A stretch of 42,051 bases of DNA from Candidatus Marinimicrobia bacterium CG08_land_8_20_14_0_20_45_22 (GCA_002774355.1 PEYN01000033.1:1-42051); one strand, 5' to 3'. Counted from the first letter of the stretch, positions 1 to 9,568 are shown. The notes: generated from the sequence alone by a model not told the origin. Numbers and translations: made by a program.

Positions 1-2
1 GG

Positions 3-155
3 ACGTGGGAAGCCGCAACACAGGTCAAGGACGGCTGGCAATTAGGACGCGACACCGGCGGAAAGTGGAACAGCGCGCTGATTTTCGATAAATATCCATG
101 GCGGATTTCCGCGCCGATGTTCGGCAGAGGATTCGCCTCGCAGATCGAGTTTTAA
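3..155 (+). CDS. C-terminal end of an unidentified protein (partial, runs in from the left edge)
   Basis: An open + strand frame enters from the left edge and ends in TAA at 153-155, giving 50 residues. Its codon use is like that of the neighbouring genes. The end is rich in aromatic and glycine residues and closes with A-S-Q-I-E-F. A terminal phenylalanine is common in outer-membrane beta-barrel proteins, but there is too little sequence to name a family. The gene converges on the minus-strand gene ending at 276, with a shared hairpin terminator between them. Confidence 0.55.
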   Translation, partial: TWEAATQVKDGWQLGRDTGGKWNSALIFDKYPWRISAPMFGRGFASQIEF

Positions 156-227
156 GATGAAAGTCGTTTTGAAAGTGGTAAGCGTTACTTAGTCTTTCAC
201 CGATCTGTCCGTTAAATACAGAATATA

Positions 228-255
228 AAAAGGGCGGGAAAAATCCCGCCCTTTT
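228..255. terminator. Bidirectional rho-independent terminator
   Basis: A perfect 12-bp stem (228-239 with 244-255, core GGGCGGGA/TCCCGCCC) encloses an AAAA loop. It is flanked by A-runs on the left and T-runs on the right, so it can end transcription in both directions. It lies between the convergent gene ends at 155 (+) and 276 (-). Confidence 0.9.
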
Positions 256-275
256 CACATACTATCAAAAACGGT

Positions 276-1946
276 TTATTTAACCATCGTCATCCGTTTG
301 ACTTTGGTAACATTGCCATTTTTCACGGCATACAAATAAACACCTGTTGACATCGGGGAACCATTCCGATCCAGACCGTTCCATGTAATCGTATAAGTTC
401 CAACTGACAGTTTCCTATCAACCAGCGTGACGACTTCCTTACCGAGTAGATTGTAAATAGTCAGAGTCACAACCTTCTCACTAGGAACGTCGAAGACGAT
501 GTTCGTCGTGGCATTGAACGGATTCGGATAATTTTGCTGTAAGCGGAAGTTATCCAAATTGGTTATATGATTCGAACCGGGATCAATCACATTGATAGTG
601 ACCGTCGCATCCAGAACGATAATCGGTGCTGTTGCCGAAAACATTCCACCAACCGGAGTACTGGAAGTATACAGCACTTCCTTTTCAGGATCATCATCGA
701 TGTTGGCAATATTTAGTACCGACCAGATTCCATCGGCATCAGTGGCCGAGTAGAGTGAATCGATCATCAACAGTTCATAATTGGCCGGATCGGTAATGTC
801 ACCACCCGTATAAGAAACACAGGTAATCAAACCGTTGGGAGTTGAGGCGCGAGAACCGAAGATAAAATCCAAGTTACCATCATTATCGATGTCACCGGAT
901 GCGCCGCCCCAGGGACCGCGCGAACCACCAGGCCAATACGCCGCGAGATTGAAAATCTCAGTTGGTTTTAAAGTATCGGCGACTTCCTGTAGGAGATAGA
1001 TACCTTTTTTAGTATCATCGCCCCAGTCGTATACGGCGCAGATGATTTCTTTTGTGCCGTCTTTATTGAGATCTACTGTCATCGCCGATTGAACCGGAGA
1101 TCCGCCCGCCAATGGACTCAAAGCCTCGTAACTCCATCCAGTGCCACTGTTATATATATACTTCGAGATTTCTGTCTCAGAGAAGAAATAGGCGTTATTT
1201 CCAACGACAGCAACATCCCACTTATTCTCGGCGGCTGTCGTTATTCCCAGATCAATGCCAGTTACTTCCAAATCCCAGGTCTCAGATCCATCACCGTTAT
1301 CCGGAATATTGCTGACCGAGCAAACCGCTCCATAATAACCACTGGTTTTTCCGGTTCGATCAGCAAAAATAATCTCGGTCGAGCCATCACCATCAACATC
1401 GACTGCCTCGGCATCGATCGGCCGGATGTTGATACTTTGTTCGGTGGTAATTGTCCATGTCGAGTTCGGTTTGTACCCACTGGCGCCATCATCGACGCCC
1501 AAGACATCGCCGGTTCCCTGTTCATAAACCGCGATCCGAACAGGATTGGTTGTATCCGAAAAAGAATTGACTGGCATCCAGGTTAATTCCTGTTTTGAAT
1601 CACCATCCAGATCGGTCACTAAAAGCACCGGCCATGTGTTCTGATAAAAAGGATCCAGTTTGGACTGCCAGACAACGTCCCAGGCAGTGCCATTTTTTTC
1701 CAACTTATAGATTCGGGCGATTACTTCCGTGGCGCCGTCGTTCCAGTTATCATTTACCAGATAGATTTCGGTTTTGCCATCCGCGTCCAGATCGACGCCC
1801 GAAACCATGCTCCCGACCCCGCCGTTGTTTAGCGTGGCTTCGGGAACTGTAATTTCACCACTGCGGGTGAAACCGGTTATCCCGGCATAACTGAATGAAA
1901 ACATCGCCAGGACTAACACACACCAAATCGTAACAACTTTCTTCAT
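276..1946 (-). CDS. Secreted FG-GAP/VCBS-repeat protein with T9SS type A sorting domain
   Basis: This 556-residue protein begins with a signal peptide (MKKVVTIWCVLVLAMFSFSYA). The body has repeated D-x-D-x-D-G calcium-loop motifs typical of FG-GAP/VCBS beta-propellers, for example DLDADGKTEI, DLDGDSKQEL, DVDGDGSTEI and DIDNDGNLDF. The last ~85 residues are a classic T9SS sorting domain: LQQNYPNPFNATT, then a FlgD-like fold with V-x-L-x-I-Y-N and G-x-Y-x-x-x-W-N-G, ending in KRMTMVK. It should cross the outer membrane through the T9SS and end up on the cell surface or released. The start is fixed by AAGGAGGT at 1951-1958. It is the last gene of the minus-strand unit starting with the TonB receptor. 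The ligand or partner of the propeller is unknown. Confidence 0.9.
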   Translation of the reverse strand: MKKVVTIWCVLVLAMFSFSYAGITGFTRSGEITVPEATLNNGGVGSMVSGVDLDADGKTEIYLVNDNWNDGATEVIARIYKLEKNGTAWDVVWQSKLDPFYQNTWPVLLVTDLDGDSKQELTWMPVNSFSDTTNPVRIAVYEQGTGDVLGVDDGASGYKPNSTWTITTEQSINIRPIDAEAVDVDGDGSTEIIFADRTGKTSGYYGAVCSVSNIPDNGDGSETWDLEVTGIDLGITTAAENKWDVAVVGNNAYFFSETEISKYIYNSGTGWSYEALSPLAGGSPVQSAMTVDLNKDGTKEIICAVYDWGDDTKKGIYLLQEVADTLKPTEIFNLAAYWPGGSRGPWGGASGDIDNDGNLDFIFGSRASTPNGLITCVSYTGGDITDPANYELLMIDSLYSATDADGIWSVLNIANIDDDPEKEVLYTSSTPVGGMFSATAPIIVLDATVTINVIDPGSNHITNLDNFRLQQNYPNPFNATTNIVFDVPSEKVVTLTIYNLLGKEVVTLVDRKLSVGTYTITWNGLDRNGSPMSTGVYLYAVKNGNVTKVKRMTMVK

Positions 1947-1989
1947 ACAAACCTCCTTATTTTGTTATCTGTGATACTTACATTTTTAT

Positions 1990-2976
1990 TCAAAAAGAAA
2001 CTCCGAGAGATACTCGATGAGCGCCTTTTAATGCGCCCAGGTCGGAGTAAGCATAATCTGCGCTAATTCCTAAAGCATTTCCCAGCCCAAGCCGAACTCC
2101 GGCGCCAAATGTCAAACCGGCTTCATCCGTATTAATTTTATAACCGCCGCGCAAGCTGAACATCTTCAGAAATGAATATTCAAGACCAAGATTGTATTGC
2201 TCAAGATTATTGTTTGGGTGAATCATGTCCGCCGCGATCATGACTGTATGGTTAGTTTTTTTAAGCAGATTCATGCTGATTCCAAAACGGAAGTTTACCG
2301 GTAAGAAATAGGTTTCGTATTTTTTCTCTTTATCGGCATTCTCTGAATCGCTATAGTCCCAATAAGTTCCACTGAACCGGACTTCCGGAGCGAAGTGCAG
2401 GATTGACATGCCGAGTTTGAGGCCATGAAAATTGGTGCGGTAAATGGTACCTAAATCTATCGCCCATGTAGAATAACCATGGCCATAGTAATCTTCATGT
2501 ACTAACTTCGTAGTCAAACCAACCGAAACGCGATCCGTCAGAAAACGGGCATAGGTCAAACCGATAGCATAATTGGTCAGGTTGAACATCTCACCATTGC
2601 CTTCCGGCATTTCGATTGTGGTAACCTCCATGTCATCCGCCATCAGAAAGACACCGCTGACGGCAAGGGTTCCAATCCGTCCAAGTTTCATCGAATATGC
2701 CATACCGGCGAATGTAATGTCGGCTGGCCATTTATTAATAGCACTGAACAGGTTGCGATCGCTGGCATCCACCAATCCGGCAGGATTCCAGAAGACGGCG
2801 CTGGCATCGTTCGCGACTACTGTAAAGGCTTCGCCCATGCCAGCCGACCGGGCGCCGACACCGATTTCCAGAAATTGGGCCACCACTGTGCCGACCGGAG
2901 CGAATTCTGCGGCAAAACTAACCGGTAAAATCAACAGGATGACTATCAGGAATGCAGGAAGTATATTTTTGCGCAT
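1990..2976 (-). CDS. PorV/PorQ-family outer-membrane protein
   Basis: The mature protein resembles the UPF0164/PorV family. It has the N-terminal signature F-L-E-I-G-V-G-A-R-S-A-G-M-G-E-A, then D-A-S-A-V-F-W-N-P-A-G-L, alternating beta strands and a C-terminal phenylalanine. PorV proteins are FadL-like barrels that pick up T9SS substrates leaving SprA. I start it at 2976 (MRKNILPAFLIVILLILPVSFA, 328 residues) because a purine-rich AGAGAGG lies upstream and the signal peptide begins there. The upstream ATG at 3003 would add 9 residues without a signal-like character. It lies between two likely T9SS substrates, suggesting a role in their export or surface attachment. That role is inference from position. 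Confidence 0.85.
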   Translation of the reverse strand: MRKNILPAFLIVILLILPVSFAAEFAPVGTVVAQFLEIGVGARSAGMGEAFTVVANDASAVFWNPAGLVDASDRNLFSAINKWPADITFAGMAYSMKLGRIGTLAVSGVFLMADDMEVTTIEMPEGNGEMFNLTNYAIGLTYARFLTDRVSVGLTTKLVHEDYYGHGYSTWAIDLGTIYRTNFHGLKLGMSILHFAPEVRFSGTYWDYSDSENADKEKKYETYFLPVNFRFGISMNLLKKTNHTVMIAADMIHPNNNLEQYNLGLEYSFLKMFSLRGGYKINTDEAGLTFGAGVRLGLGNALGISADYAYSDLGALKGAHRVSLGVSF

Positions 2977-3004
2977 TGTTCTATTTTCCTCTCTGATTAG
3001 CATG

Positions 3005-5068
3005 TTAACGAACGATCACAAATTTGCCGACTATCTCGCCTAAAGTCGGTGACTTGACCACATACATGTAAATCCCCGGCGCGGCTTCCTGATTATTGCG
3101 GGTCATCAGATCCCACTCCGCCACACTGGCCGAATTCGGGCTAACTTCCTCGCCGACAACTACGGTCTTGTTGGCTTTCGTTTCTGCCACATAATCTCCG
3201 TCGAGTGTAAAAATTTGAATCGTTGCGTCGGCGGGCAGATTTGTAAATTGTAGCCGATGTTCCCATGCGAATGAATCGCTAGGCGTGCGGTTATTCCAGT
3301 TGGCACTTCCTAAATATGGATTGGGTACAACTTTTACGTTTTTTAGCGTTTGCGTCGATACCGGATTGGCCGGTGCGATAATCTTCATGCTTTTTGAATC
3401 GGTGATATTCGTGTTAATCACACCAAAGGGAATAGGTTCGGAAATATTTTTTGTAAAAGCTTGAACAGAATAATAATAGACCAAACCTTTGGTAATATCA
3501 GTATCAATGTACTGGAATTTTTCACCATCAGCACTGCGTGGCGGGGGCCAGGAAGTGGTTCCGATGGTGTCGGTATAACTCGCCAGAGTATTCCATTCTA
3601 CCGAACCACTACTTGATTTTAGTCCTTTGGAAACCTTATATGTTTGGAAGTTGGAATGCTGTACTGCTGTCGTATCCCAGAGAATTTTAACGCCATTTGT
3701 CACGGGATAACCGGAACTTGAATTTTCATCAATACTTTGGACTAATTCCACGTTTGGAGCGGGTGGCGCGAGAACATTCGGATCCAGACTATAGTTATTA
3801 TCAACGATAAATTGGGCAACATCCATGATCTTGACTAATTTCACCAGACTGTAGACGCCGCCGCTATCAAAATCGCAACCAATACCCAAAGCGGTCGTGA
3901 CCACAACCGAATCACCGGGCGGTAATGAATCCAGCGGCCCGAATGTTAAAATACCACGAAAATCATAGGCATACGGTAGGCCGGTTGTAGGATTGGAGAA
4001 AATGTCTTCAAAAACTGGACTGCTAATCATGCGCAACCAAGTCAGGGCGTCCGATGTTGGATCGTTATAAATCTGGCAGACATGAAAGGAACTCGGCTTC
4101 AGCTCTGGCACGCTTTTCAATACTTTGATACCCATGAAGCCTGGAGTCTGAAGGACACTGTCAGCCCCGGGATTTCCAAAATCGTTTGCCGGACCGTTCT
4201 CGGCCGCATAACTTGGATTGTCGCCATCGAACATGATAATCATGTGGCTATCGGCATCGGCAGATGTCAGGCCATGATCGCGTCCCGCCATACAACTTTT
4301 ATTATCATTCGGGTCAGTCGGATCGGCAAACTTCTCGACCCAGTTCCATTGACTGTTCGACATCGCGTGGTCGTCAATATTACAATATTTCGACTCAGCA
4401 TCCCATTGCGGTAATTTGGATACATCACCGTCAAATCGGATAGTGAAGTAAAAATCCTTCAATCCGCGTGGCGTATCTGGCAACCCATCACCATCACTGT
4501 CAACACCAACATTCTTGATTGTATATTCATAGATAATGAAGTCCGCGGCGTAACTCGCAGACCAGGCATATGTACGCTCCTGAACCTCCAGCCCGAGCGG
4601 AAAATGGATTCCCGAAGCCAGGGGTGCCGAAACATCGTAATATTTGGTGTATGTATCTTCCTCCGAACGGGCAGTGGCGCTGGTATCGACATGCACCGAA
4701 TCCAATGCGGAAAATTCGTGATCGTCGCCCTGCGTGGAGTGAAAAGTACCATCTACGAAAGCTGACAGCCAGAGCGTTCCGCGATATAGGTAAGAATTTC
4801 CAGAACCACCCGGATAATCACCAGAGGGGGTTCGGCCGGTATAGGAGTCGTCACCCATGTAACTATAATTGGAACAACGATTCCAAATGTTGCCGATCTT
4901 ATGCCATTTGTAGTTGTCATTCACAATCGGGCTTTGTGGCGAAAGAGAAATTTTCGACAAGTTAACCGGTTTCTTGGCTTGATCGGCGGCTATCGCCAAG
5001 TTAAAAAGGAACAGAACAATCAATAAAATCTTGATAACGTTTCTCGTCTTTTTAGAATACTGATTCAT
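3005..5068 (-). CDS. Large secreted protein with T9SS-type C-terminal domain
   Basis: The gene encodes 687 residues from ATG 5068, preceded by GGAGG at 5077-5081. The signal peptide follows two basic stretches (KKTRNVIKILLIVLFLFNLAIA). Longer in-frame starts up to 5254 would overlap the upstream receptor gene and are not credible. The middle has a calcium-loop-like DSDGDGLPDT and a fibronectin-III-like segment (WDTTAVQHSNFQTYKVSKG to YYYSVQAF). The C-terminus resembles a type A sorting domain: VVPNPYLG, then L-x-F-x-N-L-P-x-x-A-x-I-x-I-F-T-L-D-G, A-P-G-I-Y-M-Y-V-V and KFVIVR. It sits 31 bp downstream of the TonB receptor. A surface partner of the receptor or a separate extracellular protein are both possible. 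No enzymatic motif was recognised. Confidence 0.85.
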   Translation of the reverse strand: MNQYSKKTRNVIKILLIVLFLFNLAIAADQAKKPVNLSKISLSPQSPIVNDNYKWHKIGNIWNRCSNYSYMGDDSYTGRTPSGDYPGGSGNSYLYRGTLWLSAFVDGTFHSTQGDDHEFSALDSVHVDTSATARSEEDTYTKYYDVSAPLASGIHFPLGLEVQERTYAWSASYAADFIIYEYTIKNVGVDSDGDGLPDTPRGLKDFYFTIRFDGDVSKLPQWDAESKYCNIDDHAMSNSQWNWVEKFADPTDPNDNKSCMAGRDHGLTSADADSHMIIMFDGDNPSYAAENGPANDFGNPGADSVLQTPGFMGIKVLKSVPELKPSSFHVCQIYNDPTSDALTWLRMISSPVFEDIFSNPTTGLPYAYDFRGILTFGPLDSLPPGDSVVVTTALGIGCDFDSGGVYSLVKLVKIMDVAQFIVDNNYSLDPNVLAPPAPNVELVQSIDENSSSGYPVTNGVKILWDTTAVQHSNFQTYKVSKGLKSSSGSVEWNTLASYTDTIGTTSWPPPRSADGEKFQYIDTDITKGLVYYYSVQAFTKNISEPIPFGVINTNITDSKSMKIIAPANPVSTQTLKNVKVVPNPYLGSANWNNRTPSDSFAWEHRLQFTNLPADATIQIFTLDGDYVAETKANKTVVVGEEVSPNSASVAEWDLMTRNNQEAAPGIYMYVVKSPTLGEIVGKFVIVR

Positions 5069-5099
5069 TAAAAAAACCTCCATATTGCTAATGGGAGCA

Positions 5100-7919
5100 T
5101 TAGAATTGCACTTCGATGCCAAAGCGGTATTGCCGCCGATCACTGTAAGCCTGTGGATTGTAAACCAAGCCACCGCCGACCAGTGTTTCATCAAGAACAA
5201 TCGTAGGATCGTCGGTCTGGTCATAATACATGGAACTACCAATCCAATCCACATTCAAGCGGTTGAACAGATTAAACACATCCAGAAAAAAATTCATTTC
5301 GGCTCCCGCCACTGCAATTTGTTTACTCAACCTTAAATCGGTATTGAATGTTGCTGGCAGACGCTTGTCGTTAACCTTTCCGGTACCATACGATGAATAA
5401 GGCAAACCACTGCCATATTTAATTTGGAAATTGGCACGCAAGTTGGTGAAAGGCTTGTAACTACCAAAATGCAGGCCTAAAATCGGACTGCTTGGTGTAC
5501 ATAAAGTCAAATTGGTATTAACCGTATGGGTTTGATCGAAATTTAAATAATTAAGACGACGCTCAGAACTAAAAGCACCCGCTCCAGTACCTGAGGTTGA
5601 GCTGCGTCCCTTAGCCACAGAAAAAGTATAATCCAGCGAGCCGCCCCAGTATTTCCCGATTCTTTTCGTCAATGCAAATTCCAAACCTTTCATATTGCCG
5701 TAATCTGCATTGCCATAAACATTAATTTCAATCCCTTGAAGGTTTTCTCCGATATATTTATACCAGTTCATTAAGTTGGTCACATCTTTATAATAACCGG
5801 TAATTGATCCCTTAATGTTATCACTAAAAAGGTGTTCGACGCCTATTTCATAGGCTACTGTCTTTTCGGGATCAATGTTGGGATTGCCCACATAATTACC
5901 AACTTTGGTCAACGCCTGGAAGTACATGTTGCGATAGAGATAATAGGCGTCCGGGCGCTGAAAATAATGGCCATAGGAAAAATGGATAACATCGCGGTCG
6001 GTAATCGGATGTGAGATCGCTATGCGTGGACTGAACTGCGATTTGGGGCTTGGCTTTTTCGGATTGATTAATTTTGGCAATCCGCTGCTGGTATCCAGTT
6101 CGGAATAAGGATTGTTATAATCAGCCGGATAATTCACACCTTTGCCACCGCCGTTCGGATCGAAATAATCGAAACGCAAGCCAATGAGCGCGATAATTCC
6201 CTGAAACTCTATTTTATCCTGAGCGTAAAGCCCGAAGTCAATCGTTTTTTTATTCCAGATGTCTTCCCGGAAGGTGCCGTAGCCTAGTGTCCAGCTGATA
6301 TTTTCAACTGACATCCGACTATAATCAAATTCGAATCCAGCCTTGATTAAATGATTGTAGGTAGCCTGACTGACGAAGTCGCCTTTAATCGTATTCGTCC
6401 ACGATTTCTGATCGCGGTAGCCCGGATCATCGCCGACTGTCCACCAGTAATTATTCTCCTGATCGCGATAAATCGGATGCGGGCCGTCTTTTGTGTTATC
6501 CCAAATCAAATCCTCCTCGGTATCACCGTCGCTGTCACGGTCATCTACATCCTGTGTGGCATAATGATAATTAGAATAGTAGGATTGCCAGCGTAATTCA
6601 TAGTAAGTGTTAGAGCTGAGCGACTGTGTCCAGACTAAATAAAGGTTGCGACTCTGCTGATGATAATTCCAGAGGTAGTCCTGCATCGGTCCGACATAGT
6701 ACGTTTTAGTAAAATGAGTCGTATCGCCTTCCTGCAATACCAGAGTATCATTTGTTGATTGTCCATTCTGCGACCAATACTTCTGCGGATCATTGACATA
6801 AATGTAGTGCAAGGCTGTGTCACTACCGGTACTTTGGGCACAGTAGTATTCGTTCTTATGATATTCGTCGCCCGGACCGTACATAGATGCCGGTAAATAA
6901 AACTCATCCCAGTCCTTCTTTGAATACAATCCCCCAACAGCCAATTTGGTTTTTGTGGTCGGTTTATAAGTCATTTTACCCTGATAAGACTGGTTGAAAT
7001 ATTTTTCGTTGATGAAATTGCCCTCTTTTCGATCGGTAATTTCAGCCGAAGCCGAAAAATTGGCTTTATTCGTAAAGAGGGGCCCATTTAAACTGAGCTG
7101 ATAAGCATTTTCCAGTTTGTGCAGATATTTGACACCTAACCACTCGTCGCGATTTTCCATCAATAGGTCATTCAGCCCAGATCCGAAATTTGTTGACATA
7201 TAGCGCGCTTTTCCGGATAATTTCTGGCTACCTTCCTTCAAAGCTAGATTCAATACACCTGATTGAACATTGCCATACTCGGCGCTAAATCCACCCAATG
7301 TGACTTCCATTTCCTGAATAGCGGCTTCGGGAACGTCTGCTGTGAATCCGCCCATATTGCCGGAATATTCTCCCGCGGGATCCTTGACCGGCAACCCGTC
7401 AATCACAACCAATACTTCGCCAACACGTCCGCCACGAAAATGGCTTCCGACCGTACCAGCCTGATTTCTTGCAATCTGCTGAAAATTATCGACTGGTTGT
7501 TCGGTCATTTCATCCGCGGTTACCGTATGCCGGGAAGTAAACTCATCTTTTCGCATCAATGGTCGTTCTGCAGTAACGATCACACTTTCTCCAGCTTCTA
7601 AAACAGTAGATTGCATGGAAAAATCTTGTTTTGTTGTCAGATCAATTGATACTGCGACATTCTTGGCTATGACGGGAGTATAGCCGATCATCATGGCCTT
7701 CAAATCATACGTGCCCACCGGAACATTCAATATCGTATAAAAGCCGTCATTGTCGCTGGCGACACCTATCGTCGTACCTTCAATAATGATATTAACACCG
7801 GGCAGTGGTTTCTCCGTTGTGGCATCTTTAACTATACCAGTGATTTTTCCACTTGTACCAGCTAAAACACCTATTGCCATGGTCAAGATTAGGCCGACAA
7901 GTAACAGATATTTTTGCAT
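5100..7919 (-). CDS. TonB-dependent outer-membrane receptor with carboxypeptidase-regulatory-like domain
   Basis: The 939-residue protein has a signal peptide (MQKYLLLVGLILTMAIGVLA). A carboxypeptidase-regulatory-like (CarboxypepD_reg/SusC-type) domain spans about residues 24-110 (GKITGIVKDATTEKPLPGVNI). The plug domain spans about 115-235 and contains VVIDGLPVKDP and the GGFSAEYGNVQSGVLNL element. A long 22-strand-type barrel ends in F-G-I-E-V-Q-F, with a terminal Phe. Such receptors import large ligands by energy from TonB-ExbBD. The start is supported by AGGAGG just upstream. It leads the minus-strand unit. No SusD-like partner follows; instead there is a T9SS-type protein and a PorV-like protein. 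Substrate cannot be read from the sequence. Confidence 0.93.
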   Translation of the reverse strand: MQKYLLLVGLILTMAIGVLAGTSGKITGIVKDATTEKPLPGVNIIIEGTTIGVASDNDGFYTILNVPVGTYDLKAMMIGYTPVIAKNVAVSIDLTTKQDFSMQSTVLEAGESVIVTAERPLMRKDEFTSRHTVTADEMTEQPVDNFQQIARNQAGTVGSHFRGGRVGEVLVVIDGLPVKDPAGEYSGNMGGFTADVPEAAIQEMEVTLGGFSAEYGNVQSGVLNLALKEGSQKLSGKARYMSTNFGSGLNDLLMENRDEWLGVKYLHKLENAYQLSLNGPLFTNKANFSASAEITDRKEGNFINEKYFNQSYQGKMTYKPTTKTKLAVGGLYSKKDWDEFYLPASMYGPGDEYHKNEYYCAQSTGSDTALHYIYVNDPQKYWSQNGQSTNDTLVLQEGDTTHFTKTYYVGPMQDYLWNYHQQSRNLYLVWTQSLSSNTYYELRWQSYYSNYHYATQDVDDRDSDGDTEEDLIWDNTKDGPHPIYRDQENNYWWTVGDDPGYRDQKSWTNTIKGDFVSQATYNHLIKAGFEFDYSRMSVENISWTLGYGTFREDIWNKKTIDFGLYAQDKIEFQGIIALIGLRFDYFDPNGGGKGVNYPADYNNPYSELDTSSGLPKLINPKKPSPKSQFSPRIAISHPITDRDVIHFSYGHYFQRPDAYYLYRNMYFQALTKVGNYVGNPNIDPEKTVAYEIGVEHLFSDNIKGSITGYYKDVTNLMNWYKYIGENLQGIEINVYGNADYGNMKGLEFALTKRIGKYWGGSLDYTFSVAKGRSSTSGTGAGAFSSERRLNYLNFDQTHTVNTNLTLCTPSSPILGLHFGSYKPFTNLRANFQIKYGSGLPYSSYGTGKVNDKRLPATFNTDLRLSKQIAVAGAEMNFFLDVFNLFNRLNVDWIGSSMYYDQTDDPTIVLDETLVGGGLVYNPQAYSDRRQYRFGIEVQF

Positions 7920-7976
7920 TTAGTTCCTCCTAAGCAATATCAATTTGACCTTTGAGCGTGTAAAATAACCACAAAA

Positions 7977-7994
7977 TTTCAATGTTCATTGAAA
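7977..7994. promoter_or_regulatory. Palindrome in the leader of the TonB-receptor unit
   Basis: Arms TTTCAATG and CATTGAAA are perfect inverted repeats separated by TT. The element lies 58-75 bp before the receptor ATG, within the likely untranslated leader. It could be a regulator binding site or a small RNA hairpin. No regulator was recognised. Confidence 0.35.
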
Positions 7995-8132
7995 ATAATT
8001 TTGAATGAGCAAAATAGTATATTATCGAAAAGATACAATTCCCTAAAAACAAATATTCTGAGAACTTCTTTAAGTACTTACTGGGTTTTTTCCCAAACCA
8101 TTTCCTCCCTTGTCAATAAAACTTGTCTGCTT

Positions 8133-8161
8133 AGAATAAAAAATATCCTCGTAAAAGTCAA
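8133..8161 (-). promoter_or_regulatory. Candidate promoter for the TonB-receptor unit
   Basis: On the minus strand TTGACT (8161-8156) is followed after 17 bp by TATTCT (8138-8133). This matches the spacing of three other promoter candidates in the window. It would give a leader of roughly 200 nt before the ATG at 7919. The rest of the 450-bp gap (7920-8369) is AT-rich and holds no gene that I can see. Confidence 0.4.
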
Positions 8162-8369
8162 GGTTTTTTTCAGTAAATAATATCCATTTCAGATTTTATT
8201 TTTACTGATCGGCACCATCTTCAACCGAAAACTCCATTTTCGTGGAAGCAGAGACCTTTTAATAACCGTAATCAACGATCCAAATTTCTTTAATCTATGC
8301 ACTTTTCTATCAGAATTTGGCTATATTTTGTTTATGAAAATTCATTAAAATCGAGGAAATAAAAACCAT

Positions 8370-9467
8370 ATGAAACAATCCTTTTGGGTAATTTGTCTTG
8401 TCATTTCCACATTTGCCGTTGCGCAAGAAATTAATCCCCCAAAAGTTCTGTCAACACAATTTTATGGCAAGGATTTTTACCGGATCGAGGGAACGACAAT
8501 TGCCGATTCTCTCAAAGAAAATAATTTCGACCGTTTGCCCTTGAGTTATCAGAACAAGGTCCGAAAACCCGGCTAGGACCTGTCAAAAAATTCTGCCGGA
8601 CTCTCTATTCGATTTATGTCCAATTCGACATCGATAAAAGTCAGATGGGAATTGCTGAACGATAGGAAAATGAACCACATGGCGGAAACAGGAATCAAAG
8701 GCGTCGATCTGTATGCAAGAGTCGGAAATTACTGGCAATTTGTAAATACCGGAAGACCGACCGTGGTGAAAAACGAGGCATTGATCATTGAAAATATGAC
8801 ACCGGTTATGAGAGAATACCGCCTGTTTTTGCCTTTATACGACGGCGTTTCGGCGTTGGAAATCGGAATCGACTCGCTCAGCAAAATCATCCAGCCACGT
8901 AAGCATAAAACGAAGCCGATAGTTTTCTATGGCACCAGCATCACACAGGGCGGATGCGCCTCGCGTCCCGGAATGGCCTATACAAATATCATTTCGCGAA
9001 AGCTCGATACTGACTGTATCAACTTTGGTTTTAGCGGCAACGGTAGAATGGAAATGCCGCTCGTTGAACTGATCTCGGAAATCGATGCCGCTTTTTATGT
9101 GATCGATTGCATTCCTAATATGACAGCGGATCAAATTCATGAAAATACCAAACCGCTTATTGAGACAATCCGTAAAAAGCGTCCAAACACTCCAATCGTT
9201 TTCATCGAACAAATGATTTATGAAAAAGCGTTTTTCGATTCAACCGTCTTTCAGTTGATTACTCAAAAGAATTCCGCGTTGAAATCTGAAGTAACAATAT
9301 CCATCGAATCGGGACTTACCAATATCTTTTACATTGATAACCAATCTCCTTTGGGAGGCGACCATGAAGCAACCGTCGATGGAATACATTTTACGGATTT
9401 GGGATTTATGCGATTTGCCGATTTTCTGATAGAAAAGTTTAAACAGTTCAGGATCATCACTACATAA
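8370..9467 (+). pseudogene. SGNH/GDSL esterase (GxDLY type) interrupted by an in-frame TAG
   Basis: One frame runs from ATG 8370 to TAA at 9465-9467 with a single TAG at 8574-8576. The first part has a signal peptide (MKQSFWVICLVISTFAVAQ). The frame continues across the TAG as DLSKNSAGLSIRF, then IKVRWELL and GVDLYARVGNYWQF, the N-terminal GxDLY domain. The SGNH hydrolase follows: block I FYGTSITQGG, block II NFGFSGNGRME and block V DGIHFTDLGF with the catalytic Asp and His. In relatives I recall, the stop position is Trp in a V-W-x-L-S motif, so TGG to TAG is the simplest change. An internal ATG at 8616 could start a 283-residue product lacking the signal peptide. TAG is used as an ordinary stop elsewhere here (23912-23914, 25758-25760), which argues against a recoded genetic code. 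Confidence 0.8.
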
Positions 9468-9536
9468 ACGTTTTATATCCAGTGTATATTGTTCGATTAA
9501 CGGTTTATAAAAAATATTTCCTTAAATAAAAAAATC

Positions 9537-9565
9537 TTGACAAATCGGCGCTCGCTGATTAGATT
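9537..9565 (+). promoter_or_regulatory. Promoter of the ABC transporter/GntR unit
   Basis: TTGACA at 9537-9542 is followed after exactly 17 bp by TAGATT at 9560-9565, a good housekeeping-type promoter. Transcription should begin near 9572, about 34 nt before the ATG at 9606. Confidence 0.75.
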
Positions 9566-9568
9566 CTT

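Noticed and set aside
25-258. Open frame on the minus strand at the left edge
   Set aside because: It runs through the terminator hairpin and opposite the coding tail that ends at 155, with no ribosome site.
7920-8126. Cobalamin or other riboswitch in the long leader of the TonB receptor
   Set aside because: No conserved riboswitch core was recognised; only AT-rich sequence and short hairpins.
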